From Bacteroidales bacterium (GTDB lineage: Bacteria; Bacteroidota; Bacteroidia; Bacteroidales; Paludibacteraceae): a stretch of DNA of 64,000 nt. The stretch is taken from positions 166,792 through 230,791 of the forward strand of contig SUXE01000002.1 in NCBI GenBank assembly GCA_015061115.1, read 5' to 3'. Each line of letters begins with the position of its first letter. The first letter of the stretch is position 1. The position numbers and the translations under genes are program-made. The notes under the pieces are model-generated. The model was not told where the DNA came from, did not search any database, and was given only the letters and a program-made list of their open reading frames with translations. This document shows positions 1 through 9,439 of the stretch, piece after piece.

Positions 1-110
1 AAACCCTCATCTCTAAACCCTCATCTCTAAACCCTCATCTCTAAACCCTCATCTCTAAACCCTCATCTCTAAACCCTAAACCCTAAACTCTAAACTCTAA
101 ACTCTAAACT
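1..110. repeat. Heptamer-phased tandem repeat downstream of folP
   Basis: Five perfect copies of a 14-base unit, AAACCCTCATCTCT, fill positions 1-70. They are followed by two copies of AAACCCT, three of AAACTCT and a partial unit. The whole array has a 7-base period and stops one base before the folP stop codon. It may extend left of the window. It resembles plant telomere repeats only by chance of composition; here it is an intergenic short tandem repeat. Confidence 0.9.
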
Positions 111-959
111 TCATCTATTCTCCCTCGTCATCTCCCAAACCTTAATAGCCTCAACAGCAGCTTTCACATCATGGACACGTAAAATATCCGTCATGCCGGT
201 GGACAATGCCAGCGTATTGATGGCAGTTGTGGCGTTCAGACTCTCTTCGATTGTGGTTTCAGCCACCTGCCAAGCCATTCTCTTACGTGAGACACCGACC
301 AACACAGGCAATTTGAAAATGTCGAAACTACCCAAATTAGCCAACAATTTATAATTCTGATCCATCGTTTTGGAGAATCCGAAGCCAGGATCCACGATGA
401 TGTCTTTCACACCAAGAAGACGCAACTGGTCGATTTTATCAGCAAAAAACTTAATTATATCTCCCATAAAATCGGCATATGCATACTCCAATTGCTGTGC
501 GGAGACACTGTTTCCCAAACTGTGCATCAATATATATGGCACACCGAGTTCAGCCACCGTCGCAAACAGATTATCATCCAAAGCACCTGCCGAGATATCA
601 TTAATCACGTCGGCCCCACAAGAAAGGACAGACTCCTTCGCCACAGAAGACCTGAAAGTATCAACCGAAATTATGACATCCGGATACTGTTTTCTCACAA
701 GAGATACCGCATTACACACTCTGTCCATCTCTTCCGATTCTGAAACCTCCACTGCTCCCGGACGAGTGCTAAAACCTCCAATATCAATCATCTGGGCACC
801 CTCAGATATCATCTGTTCGGCTCTGTTCAATATCTCCGAATCATTGTTTGCCCTGCTACCCGCAAAAAAAGAATCTGGGGTGGCATTTAATATTCCCATC
901 ACGACGGGTTTGTCAAAACTACGCAATCCGCATTTTCCAAAATTGATAGTGAACGACAT
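111..959 (-). CDS. folP: Dihydropteroate synthase
   Basis: This 282-residue cytoplasmic enzyme condenses para-aminobenzoate with dihydropterin pyrophosphate to make dihydropteroate in folate synthesis, and it is the sulfonamide target. The TIM-barrel signatures are present in order: MGILNATPDSF near residue 21, IDIGGFSTRPGA, SVDTFRS, NDISAG, DPGFGFSKT with the pterin-binding lysine region, GVSRKRM, and a C-terminal RVHDVKA. Length is normal for the family. It is transcribed leftwards, divergent from the decarboxylase gene. A -7 box lies at 983-990, giving a leader of only about 17 bases. In Bacteroidota folP is often followed by the diadenylate cyclase gene, which would lie beyond the left edge; only the tandem repeat is visible there. 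The MHSLG motif replaces the more usual MH(M)xG. Confidence 0.96.
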   Translation of the reverse strand: MSFTINFGKCGLRSFDKPVVMGILNATPDSFFAGSRANNDSEILNRAEQMISEGAQMIDIGGFSTRPGAVEVSESEEMDRVCNAVSLVRKQYPDVIISVDTFRSSVAKESVLSCGADVINDISAGALDDNLFATVAELGVPYILMHSLGNSVSAQQLEYAYADFMGDIIKFFADKIDQLRLLGVKDIIVDPGFGFSKTMDQNYKLLANLGSFDIFKLPVLVGVSRKRMAWQVAETTIEESLNATTAINTLALSTGMTDILRVHDVKAAVEAIKVWEMTRENR

Positions 960-982
960 ATGTAAATCATTTAGAATTTATT

Positions 983-990
983 CAAAATTA
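983..990 (-). promoter_or_regulatory. Bacteroidales -7 box for folP
   Basis: On the minus strand this reads TAATTTTG, matching TAnnTTTG. The predicted transcript start lies about 17 bases before the folP ATG. No clear -33 TTG is visible. Confidence 0.5.
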
Positions 991-1055
991 CAAAATATGG
1001 TTGATATTTGATGTGATTTATTGGCTCAAAGAGATTAAAAATAGAAAATTGCTTA

Positions 1056-1063
1056 TAAATTTG
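1056..1063 (+). promoter_or_regulatory. Bacteroidales -7 box for the decarboxylase gene
   Basis: TAAATTTG matches the TAnnTTTG consensus. It implies a leader of about 90 bases, which contains a short direct repeat (AAGTGAGTTA at about 1094 and 1125). Confidence 0.45.
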
Positions 1064-1160
1064 CACCGGATTTAAGGGGACGGATCTAATTCAAGTGAGT
1101 TAGATTTGCAAAAATTCATCAATCCAAGTGAGTTAAATTAAATTTGAAAAGGCAAAAGAG

Positions 1161-2552
1161 ATGAAAAACAAGTACATTGATTTGATTGAGCAGTCGTTTG
1201 AGTTTCCTAACGAAGAGTTCAATGTTGAGGACAACCAACTGCAATGGCATGGCATTCCTCTAATGGATATAATCAAACAGTACGGCACTCCGTTGAGAAT
1301 TTCATATCTTCCGGCAATCGCAAATCACATTCAGCATGCACGCAGAATGTTCAACGTTGCCATGGCTAAGGTGGATTATCAAGGCACATACAACTATTGT
1401 TACTGTACCAAGAGTTCACATTTCTCATTTGTGATGGAGACGGTGCTGAAGCAGGGAGTAAACCTTGAAACATCTTCCGCATTCGACATTTTCCTTCTTG
1501 AAGCACTTGCAGAACAGGGTCATCTGCCTAAAGACAGATTCATTCTTTGCAACGGATTCAAGCGTCCTCAGTATGTTGAGAACATCCAAAGAATCATCAG
1601 CGATGGCTTCACTAACGTCATCCCTATCCTCGACAATAAATTCGAGCTTGATCTTTTGCTTGACGGATTCGATTTGCCAATCCAGGTAGGTATGCGTATG
1701 GCAAGTGAGGAGGAACCAAAATTTGATTTCTATACATCACGTCTTGGTATACGATACAGCGACCTGATTCCTTATTACAAACAGAAGATCCAGAACAATC
1801 CACAGGTAAAGCTTAAAATGCTTCACTTCTTCATCAACACTGGTATCCGCGACACTTCGTACTATTGGAACGAGTTGAACAAAGGTGTGAACATGTATAT
1901 TGAGTTGAAGAAAGTATGTCCAGAGCTCGACAGTCTGAACATCGGAGGTGGTCTGCCAATCCAAACTCACATGGACTTCTCTTACGAATACGAGTATATG
2001 ATAGAAGAGATTGTGACTCAGGTGCAGAACGCATGTCGTCAGGCTGGAGTGCCAGAACCAAACATATTCACTGAGTTCGGATCATACACTGTAGGAGAAA
2101 GTGGAGCTATACTCTACTCTATCGTAAACCAAAAGCAGCAGAACGACCGAGAGAAATGGAACATGATCGACAGCTCATTCATCACAACAATGCCAGACAC
2201 TTGGGCTATCAACCAGCGTTTCCCATTCCTTGCTATCAACAACTGGGACAAAGAATACGAACGTGTCCATCTTGGTGGTCTGACTTGCGACAGTGAAGAC
2301 TTCTACAATGCGGAGGTTCACTCAAATGCCATCTTCCTTCCTAAGATGAAAGACGTGGATGAGCTATTCGTCGGCTTCTTCAACATGGGTGCATACCAGG
2401 AGGCGTTGAGCGGATACGGAGGCATCAAGCACTGTCTGATCCCAGCTCCTAAGATCGTCGTGATCGACCGCGACGAAAATGGAGAATACACGACTAAGTT
2501 GTTCGCTAAAGAGCAGAGCTACAAGTCGATGCTGAAAATTTTAGGATACTAA
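1161..2552 (+). CDS. speA: Fold-III PLP-dependent decarboxylase, probably arginine decarboxylase
   Basis: This 463-residue protein belongs to the alanine-racemase-fold (type III) PLP decarboxylases. The PLP lysine lies in YCYCTKSSHFSF near residue 84. The glycine-rich phosphate loop is NIGGGLPI, a TEFGSY segment follows, and the substrate/dimer motif is CDSEDF near residue 375. It is much shorter than the roughly 630-residue biosynthetic enzyme of enterobacteria, but it matches the compact form I recall in Bacteroidota that is annotated as arginine decarboxylase. Its role would be agmatine and polyamine synthesis. Carboxynorspermidine or diaminopimelate decarboxylase are the alternatives within the fold; the substrate is assigned from family memory and not from a visible specificity residue. 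It is a single gene closed by a terminator. Confidence 0.8.
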   Translation: MKNKYIDLIEQSFEFPNEEFNVEDNQLQWHGIPLMDIIKQYGTPLRISYLPAIANHIQHARRMFNVAMAKVDYQGTYNYCYCTKSSHFSFVMETVLKQGVNLETSSAFDIFLLEALAEQGHLPKDRFILCNGFKRPQYVENIQRIISDGFTNVIPILDNKFELDLLLDGFDLPIQVGMRMASEEEPKFDFYTSRLGIRYSDLIPYYKQKIQNNPQVKLKMLHFFINTGIRDTSYYWNELNKGVNMYIELKKVCPELDSLNIGGGLPIQTHMDFSYEYEYMIEEIVTQVQNACRQAGVPEPNIFTEFGSYTVGESGAILYSIVNQKQQNDREKWNMIDSSFITTMPDTWAINQRFPFLAINNWDKEYERVHLGGLTCDSEDFYNAEVHSNAIFLPKMKDVDELFVGFFNMGAYQEALSGYGGIKHCLIPAPKIVVIDRDENGEYTTKLFAKEQSYKSMLKILGY

Positions 2553-2577
2553 AAAATTCTAGTATAAAAACCAAAAA

Positions 2578-2615
2578 GAGGACGCACCACTTAATTGTGA
2601 TGCGTCCCTTTTTAT
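2578..2615 (+). terminator. Rho-independent terminator after the decarboxylase gene
   Basis: An 11-bp stem with one mismatch (GGACGCACCAC with GTGATGCGTCC, loop TTAATT) is followed by CTTTTTATT. An A-rich left flank lets it also serve the convergent lipoprotein gene. Confidence 0.85.
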
Positions 2616-2637
2616 TAACATGAGTAATTATGAGAGA

Positions 2638-3858
2638 TTATCTTTCGAAACTGTAGAAAAATGAAGGGAATCCACTGACTGTTATCACCTTCGTCTCGAT
2701 ATCGCCAGTCTCTGGATCATACGTGCAGAAACCATTGTAAGAATCATTAGCTGAACCGTAAACAATCTTTCCTTTGTGTATGCCCATTGCCATACCATGT
2801 CCGTTAGTAAGCGGAAGTCCCTCGATGACCTTCACTGTCTTCTTATTAAGATCTACAAGCACTGGCACACCTGTACGCGCAGTATAAGTATTGGTATTTT
2901 CTGGATCCAAGCCGATCGCATAACCATAGCCATACATAATTCCGTCTGAAGTATATTGGCATTTTCCAATATTATTAAGGTTACAAGGCAAACCTTCCAC
3001 CGTCGCACTGCTCAGATTGAATTTATAGGTTTCATCGATTTCTGTCTCTCCCTTTTTGATTCGAGCTATACCAGCATCCAAGCCTGGAATGTATCCAAAA
3101 GAGCCGACACAATTGATGTACATATCACCGTTTTCATCAACAAATATTGATTGATTGTCAATAGGACGAGACGGACCACAATAGCCAAGCGACGTGTTGC
3201 GTATACGCTTGATGAAACTGTCGTCGGAAACATTGTAAAGAGCCAATTCCACACTGTTCTCCACTGGCATCCTCTGTGAATTATACTGCTCCAATGTGAC
3301 ATATAGAATATTATCTCTGATACATAACGCACCTGGATATGCAGACACTCCCTCGTTACGGAACGAAGAGACATCTATTCTTGAAATCTCTGTCATAGTC
3401 TCAGGATTGAAGACGATGATAAGATCCAGACTCTGGCAACATACGTATGCCTTCTTGCTATTTGCCTCAACAACAATAGCGGCACTCGAATTTGCAGGAA
3501 GCGGCATTGTTCCCTTAAGTTCAAGCTGATTGGAACTATTAAGAACGTATTTTTTCAACTCCAACTTTGATCCACCCATATAATCAGGGAAGACGTAGAT
3601 GTTTCCACTTTCGCACACACATGGATACGAACCAAATCCAAGAGAAATGGCATTATAGTTGTCGTAGTTGGCACCACCACCCAATTCGCTAATTGTCTGC
3701 AAATATCCGCTTCCGCTATCACCAGCAGGATTAGTCACCGTTGTGGAAAAAAGAATTTTTCCAGAAGCAGAAGTGGATTCATTGTCGTCGTCATCGCATG
3801 ATGAGAACACAGTTGCGAATGCAGCTAAAAATAGATAAAACGCTTTCTTAATTTTCAT
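2638..3858 (-). CDS. Beta-propeller surface lipoprotein of a TonB uptake operon
   Basis: This 406-residue protein starts with a lipoprotein signal peptide whose lipobox ends in FSSC, followed by an acidic DDDDNES stretch of the kind that sends Bacteroidota lipoproteins to the surface. The rest is a series of roughly 45-residue beta-rich repeats (NIYVFPDY, KAYVCCQSLDLIIVFNPET, ILYVTLEQYN, DMYINCVGSFG, KIVYGSANDSYNGFCTYDPETGD) typical of a propeller. It fits the DUF4374-like lipoproteins that accompany siderophore receptors such as XusB of Bacteroides. It follows the TonB receptor by 12 bases and ends the operon. A ligand-capturing role at the cell surface is inferred; the ligand (ferric siderophore, heme or another cofactor) cannot be read from the sequence. 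Confidence 0.7.
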   Translation of the reverse strand: MKIKKAFYLFLAAFATVFSSCDDDDNESTSASGKILFSTTVTNPAGDSGSGYLQTISELGGGANYDNYNAISLGFGSYPCVCESGNIYVFPDYMGGSKLELKKYVLNSSNQLELKGTMPLPANSSAAIVVEANSKKAYVCCQSLDLIIVFNPETMTEISRIDVSSFRNEGVSAYPGALCIRDNILYVTLEQYNSQRMPVENSVELALYNVSDDSFIKRIRNTSLGYCGPSRPIDNQSIFVDENGDMYINCVGSFGYIPGLDAGIARIKKGETEIDETYKFNLSSATVEGLPCNLNNIGKCQYTSDGIMYGYGYAIGLDPENTNTYTARTGVPVLVDLNKKTVKVIEGLPLTNGHGMAMGIHKGKIVYGSANDSYNGFCTYDPETGDIETKVITVSGFPSFFYSFER

Positions 3859-3870
3859 AGTTTTTATATT

Positions 3871-6003
3871 TTATTTCATTACATATCTAAACTTAAACGA
3901 GAAATTTCTTCCAGGCAACGGTCTGTTCAATTCTGAATAGACGGTTCTGTCTGTCAGATTTTTCACTTTGAATGAGAGGATAAAACTGTCGTCCTTGAAA
4001 CTATGTTCAAGTCCTGCGTCGATAGTGAAAGACGACGGTATCTTTCTATCCTGATATTTGCTCATCTCAAAATCGTAGAAATATTCATGTATATATGAAG
4101 CATCCACAAGGAAACGGCTGTTTTGGTTCTCGCCTCCGAAAAGATTTGCCTTATGAAATTCCAAGCCTCCATTCGCCAATATGTATGGAATGTTAGGCAT
4201 TCGTTTGTTGTAAGTCGGGTTAGCTGCTTCCGATCCGTTCTCATGTTCACGATGATCACGGAGATCCTGGAATGTTGCATTAGCATACAAATAAAGTATT
4301 GGAGCGGCATCTCCCTTTATATCAAGCTCAACACCTTTTGAGCGGACAGTACCGAAGTTGGCATAACGAGCCATTGTAGGAATCATGTCAGCCTGGTATC
4401 TGATCATGTCGTGCAGATCATTAAAGAAGTAACCGACTTCCGCTTCAAAGAATCCGAATTTGTTCTGACGTCTGTATATCATACCTGCGTTAAGGCCATT
4501 ACAACGTTCAGGCTCAAGATCTGTGGCAGGCAATATGGAATAGCCATTACCAACAAGTTCTTCTGAAGTAGGAATTCTCACTTCCGAGCTAAACGAAGCC
4601 TTCGCCATCAACTTTTTGTTGAATTTATAACGCAAAGATTCGCTTCCTCCCCAATAGTTCTTCTTCGTATCAATGTCGACGGGACTGTTGATGAATGTAT
4701 GTTCAAGCACTTTGGTATGTGAAGAGAAAAAGAAATGCTTGATTGTCGTAGCACTCATAAACTTACCGTTGAGCAAAGTAAGGTCGTATGAGAAACCTGT
4801 TGTGAAGCTCGACATTTTGCTCGGGAAATTCGTTTCATATCCGAATGAAAGATCCATCAACTCGTTTTTAGGATTCTGACGGGTACGCGTACCATAGAGG
4901 TTGAGATTGAACGAATTATGTTTGTTCAGCAGATAATTGAGATTGAGTTTAGACACAAGATCCTTGGTTCTGTTATCAGAGTCGGAAGCATAAGTTCCTT
5001 GTTCACCACCATAAGCAGACACTGAGTTATAGCGGTTTCCATCCCAGTCGTAACGATAAGGAGCTTTGTCACAAAGACCATTCTGTCCGTAACTGTAGCT
5101 GGCATCAAAATCAAAATCTAGTCCATCAGCAATGAAATCATCCTTTTTTAGAGTGACAGCTGCGATTCCAGCCTGGCCATGAGAGTAAGCCTCTCTGATG
5201 TCAAAGTCAATGCCCTGAATCTCCTTTTTGTTGTTCATATAGATAAGTTCGAGTTTGACCTCATCAAAATACCATTTTGTAGCCTTGAGAGAACCACCAC
5301 CCATTATCTTCCTATAAGCGTCATGATTTCTCTCCACCACACGGTTGTTCAGATTTTGGAGAGTCATCTTATAGTCGTTGTCAGAATATACGAAAGCACC
5401 ACCAAGGCCGAACTGCAAACCTGTTTTATTATTGGTACGTTTGAAAGTGGAATTGACTTTATGAGTGTTGAAGGAAGCGATTTCATAGCTTGCGTCAAGG
5501 TAGACGGGAGGATATTCTTTTGTGACGACGTTTACCGCTCCACCCAAAGCTGATCCGCCAAAACGATATGGCACAATACCCTTGTAGATTTCAATTCGTT
5601 CGATCATATCAGTCGGCACATCGTTGAGCGAAAGATAATCACTAAACTGACCCATCGCCGCTTCGTCTATATATATTCCCATTCTTTTGCCTTCAAGTCC
5701 ACGCACAGAAATTCTGGATGCGCTCCCCACACCTCCAGTGTTGCGGACAGTCACTCCCGTCGTACGTGCCAAGGCATCATTAATATTGGTAGTAGTACCT
5801 TCAAGTTGTTTCACCGAAACCACAGACACAGGCATTGCAGCCTCACGCATCTCACGGATCTCACTGCGTTTTGCCACAATGGACACCTCTTCAAGTTCTT
5901 TGATTTGCGACTCGTCAAAATAATCACCCTGTGCAAAAGAATCAGCTGTCGCCATAGCGACGATCATCACCGTCGCAACTTTCCCATTAATATTTTTCAT
6001 CAT
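3871..6003 (-). CDS. TonB-dependent outer-membrane receptor
   Basis: A receptor of about 710 residues. The open frame begins at 6039, but the signal peptide (KNINGKVATVMIVAMATADSF) supports a start at 6003 or 6000, after the methyltransferase stop. A TonB box-like VSIVAKR is followed by the plug domain (MPVSVVSVKQLEG, ARTTGVTVRNTGG, ISVRGLEGKRMGIYIDEA, IERIEIYKGIVPYRFGGSALGGAVNVVTK) and a 22-strand barrel with a TonB C-terminal signature (FKVKNLTDRTVY, ending in FKFRYVMK). It lacks the N-terminal carboxypeptidase-like domain and the size of SusC proteins, so it is a siderophore- or cofactor-type receptor. It sits between a methyltransferase and a propeller lipoprotein in one operon. No PepSY or ABC permease gene is adjacent. 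Confidence 0.9.
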   Translation of the reverse strand: MMKNINGKVATVMIVAMATADSFAQGDYFDESQIKELEEVSIVAKRSEIREMREAAMPVSVVSVKQLEGTTTNINDALARTTGVTVRNTGGVGSASRISVRGLEGKRMGIYIDEAAMGQFSDYLSLNDVPTDMIERIEIYKGIVPYRFGGSALGGAVNVVTKEYPPVYLDASYEIASFNTHKVNSTFKRTNNKTGLQFGLGGAFVYSDNDYKMTLQNLNNRVVERNHDAYRKIMGGGSLKATKWYFDEVKLELIYMNNKKEIQGIDFDIREAYSHGQAGIAAVTLKKDDFIADGLDFDFDASYSYGQNGLCDKAPYRYDWDGNRYNSVSAYGGEQGTYASDSDNRTKDLVSKLNLNYLLNKHNSFNLNLYGTRTRQNPKNELMDLSFGYETNFPSKMSSFTTGFSYDLTLLNGKFMSATTIKHFFFSSHTKVLEHTFINSPVDIDTKKNYWGGSESLRYKFNKKLMAKASFSSEVRIPTSEELVGNGYSILPATDLEPERCNGLNAGMIYRRQNKFGFFEAEVGYFFNDLHDMIRYQADMIPTMARYANFGTVRSKGVELDIKGDAAPILYLYANATFQDLRDHREHENGSEAANPTYNKRMPNIPYILANGGLEFHKANLFGGENQNSRFLVDASYIHEYFYDFEMSKYQDRKIPSSFTIDAGLEHSFKDDSFILSFKVKNLTDRTVYSELNRPLPGRNFSFKFRYVMK

Positions 6004-6032
6004 TGATTTATTATTTTTTCTCACATCCGCAA

Positions 6033-6812
6033 TTACCACTTAAAAAGAGCGAGTCTGTTGTTGAGGTTCGGAAAGAAAAAAGCAAAAAGCTTTCCTCGAA
6101 TCGAGTATTTTTTCATCTCCTCATGATAGCTGTGCTCAGACAAAAGACTCAAACGAGGCTCTAATTCAATGTATTCCTTTCCTGATTTTGTACCCCACTG
6201 AAATGTTGCGTTTGTATGCTTTATCGCATCATGATGCTTTGTGTTTTTGCTTAAAAAAGGATGATGCAATTCAGCAAGCAAAAAGCCATGTTTGAAAGAG
6301 TCGCAAAGCATGTGCAGACAAGTCTGGACCTGTTCTTTGGTAAAATATTCTAGCACTCCCTCCATCACAACAATAGTCATATTGCGTTCTGGCAAATCTT
6401 TAGTCCATTCTGATTCAAGAGCATTTCCCTCTTTCATCACGCATCGTTCCCTATCCTGATATATTTTGCGTCGCACGTCCAAAATATCAGGCAGATCCAC
6501 GTCGTACCATATAATCCTGCCATTGTCCACCTGCACAAACTTGTCGTCGAATCCACAACCTAGGTTTATACAAAGAGCGTCGGGATATTTTTGGATAAGC
6601 TCGTCAAGTTGATTCTTATACATGATAGTACGAGCCACCACCCCCTCATGCGACATGAACGGATCATAATTTTTCACATCAACACCTAATTTTTCGATTA
6701 TCTCTTTTGCCTTGTAATCTTTTATTCTGGCATTCGGACGGTCTGTTTCACTGGCACGAATCGCCAATGTCACCAATGCCGTCTCCTGAATATCTCCGAT
6801 TTGTAGCTGCAT
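6033..6812 (-). CDS. TcmP/LCM-type SAM-dependent methyltransferase, first gene of TonB operon
   Basis: This 259-residue class I methyltransferase resembles the leucine carboxyl methyltransferase/TcmP family. The SAM-binding motif is INLGCGFDDKF near residue 82; it is followed by IIWYDVDLPDIL, an acidic EGNALES segment, and VVMEGVLEYFTKEQV. The open frame reaches 6860, but a good promoter (6830-6860) overlaps that extension, so the start is placed at MQLQIGDIQ. It precedes the TonB receptor by about 30 bases and is co-transcribed with it. Homologues of this family beside metal or siderophore transporters are known to me, yet the substrate is not established. It could modify the imported ligand or a cognate metallophore. 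Confidence 0.72.
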   Translation of the reverse strand: MQLQIGDIQETALVTLAIRASETDRPNARIKDYKAKEIIEKLGVDVKNYDPFMSHEGVVARTIMYKNQLDELIQKYPDALCINLGCGFDDKFVQVDNGRIIWYDVDLPDILDVRRKIYQDRERCVMKEGNALESEWTKDLPERNMTIVVMEGVLEYFTKEQVQTCLHMLCDSFKHGFLLAELHHPFLSKNTKHHDAIKHTNATFQWGTKSGKEYIELEPRLSLLSEHSYHEEMKKYSIRGKLFAFFFPNLNNRLALFKW

Positions 6813-6829
6813 AACACTTTTTTTGAGCA

Positions 6830-6860
6830 CAAAATTACAGGAGTCTGATTTGCACAACAA
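6830..6860 (-). promoter_or_regulatory. Promoter of the methyltransferase-TonB-lipoprotein operon
   Basis: On the minus strand TTG (6858-6860) is followed by 20 bases and then TAATTTTG (6830-6837), an excellent Bacteroidales promoter. It places transcription start near 6823 and gives a very short leader, which supports the 6812 start codon. Confidence 0.75.
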
Positions 6861-6890
6861 TACCCATATTTCATGATTTTCGGGATGAAT

Positions 6891-6926
6891 AAAAACAAAA
6901 AAGTTGCGTTTCGCAACGCAACTTTC
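6891..6926 (-). terminator. Terminator of enolase gene
   Basis: The inverted repeat AAAGTTGCGT/ACGCAACTTT (6900-6909 and 6916-6925) is followed on the minus strand by a T-rich tract (complement of AAAAACAAAA). Confidence 0.85.
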
Positions 6927-6969
6927 TGGATCATTATGATATATTCAAAATATATTCGAAAAAGCAAAA

Positions 6970-8329
<1,360 letters not shown>

Positions 8330-8394
8330 TCACTTAAAATTGTGATTTATAAAAACAGACCAAGCTGACATTCTAATTTTTTCATCAAATTTGG

Positions 8395-8531
8395 AGATGA
8401 AAAAAAACGGTCATTCCCTAGAATAACCGTTTCTATACAAAATAAAATTGTGGTTAATTAACAAAAAATATTTTTTCATACGTGTAGTACGGTTTAGGGG
8501 AAATAGATTTAAATATTCTGATGCAAAAGTA
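8395..8531 (-). ncRNA. Candidate small RNA with terminal hairpin
   Basis: A hairpin at 8403-8431 (AAACGGT-ATTC paired with GAAT-ACCGTTT around one mismatch) has a run of A on its left side, which is a U-tract on the minus strand. No protein gene on that strand ends there. A -7 box on the minus strand (TACTTTTG, 8524-8531) lies about 115 bases upstream. This could be a short non-coding transcript; the -33 element is poor and no known RNA family is recognised. Confidence 0.25.
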
Positions 8532-8700
8532 TGATAAATCCACATTCAGAAAAACCCCTATTAATGGTGATTATGAGACAGAAGCAAAGAGGAAATTCAT
8601 CATCCTCTCTATAAAATCATCCACGAGAAACAACAACAACGACATAACAATGTAACACCAATGCAATACTCCCGTCTACATTCCGTGTCGATAAAATCAA

Positions 8701-8718
8701 TATCTTTGCAATGCAAAG
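8701..8718 (+). promoter_or_regulatory. -7 box and overlapping palindrome before the response regulator
   Basis: TATCTTTG (8701-8708) matches the -7 consensus. It overlaps the perfect 13-base palindrome TTTGCAATGCAAA (8706-8718), which covers the expected start of transcription and could be an operator. Confidence 0.4.
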
Positions 8719-8752
8719 ACATCTATTACTCTTACTCATATTCGATATACTT

Positions 8753-9439
8753 ATGAAAATTCTTGTTGTGGACGACGAATTGGACATCTGTGAACTACTT
8801 CAGTACAATCTTGAAACAGAAGGATATGAGGTTGTGACAGCTAATTCAGCAGAAGAGGCTCTGGCACTTCCGCTAAATGAATACGCATTGATTTTTCTTG
8901 ACGTGATGATGGGAGAAATGTCAGGTTTTCAGATGGCACGAAAAATCAAAGATGATCCTTCCACATCACACATACCTATAATATTCATCACAGCGCTTGA
9001 CGATGAAGACAACACAGTAAAAGGTCTCAATATTGGCGCAGACGATTATATCGCCAAACCGCTAAGTATGAAAGAGGTGAAGGCAAGAGTCAGGGTTGTG
9101 CTTAGAAGGACAACTATCCCGCTCATTATCAAAGAGAAAAAGTCCAAAAATAAAATATGTTACGAAGGCATCACACTCGATCAGAATGCCAAAGCTGTGA
9201 CAATTGACGGCGAAGACCTGACACTCACCAAACTAGAATATGAGCTGTTGTCACTCTTGCTACAAAACCCAGGCAAGGTATTCTCCCGAGAAGACATATT
9301 GACTCATTGTTGGCCACAAGACGTCTATGTGCTCGACCGAACTGTGGATGTCAACATCACACGACTCAGAAAAAAGATTGGGCGTTATGGCAAACAAATA
9401 AAGACTCGTATAGGCTATGGCTATTGCTTTGAAAAATAA
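8753..9439 (+). CDS. OmpR/PhoB-type response regulator
   Basis: This 228-residue two-component regulator has an N-terminal receiver domain (KILVVDDE acid pocket, phospho-acceptor D50 in LIFLDVMM, the conserved T in FITAL and K in DDYIAKPL) and a C-terminal winged-helix DNA-binding domain (LTLTKLEYELLSLLLQNPGKVFSRE, then RTVDVNITRLRKKIG). The frame opens at 8711, but MKILVVDDE is the family start. The last 23 bases overlap the kinase gene, so the two are translationally coupled. The next gene downstream is a phosphate transporter, so a PhoB-like role in phosphate control is possible, but that is inference from position only. Confidence 0.93.
   Translation: MKILVVDDELDICELLQYNLETEGYEVVTANSAEEALALPLNEYALIFLDVMMGEMSGFQMARKIKDDPSTSHIPIIFITALDDEDNTVKGLNIGADDYIAKPLSMKEVKARVRVVLRRTTIPLIIKEKKSKNKICYEGITLDQNAKAVTIDGEDLTLTKLEYELLSLLLQNPGKVFSREDILTHCWPQDVYVLDRTVDVNITRLRKKIGRYGKQIKTRIGYGYCFEK

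Noticed and set aside
1-110. A real telomere or eukaryotic contamination
   Set aside because: The array abuts a bacterial folP gene and the unit is a mixture of heptamers; similar 7-base phasing is seen at other bacterial spacers in the window.
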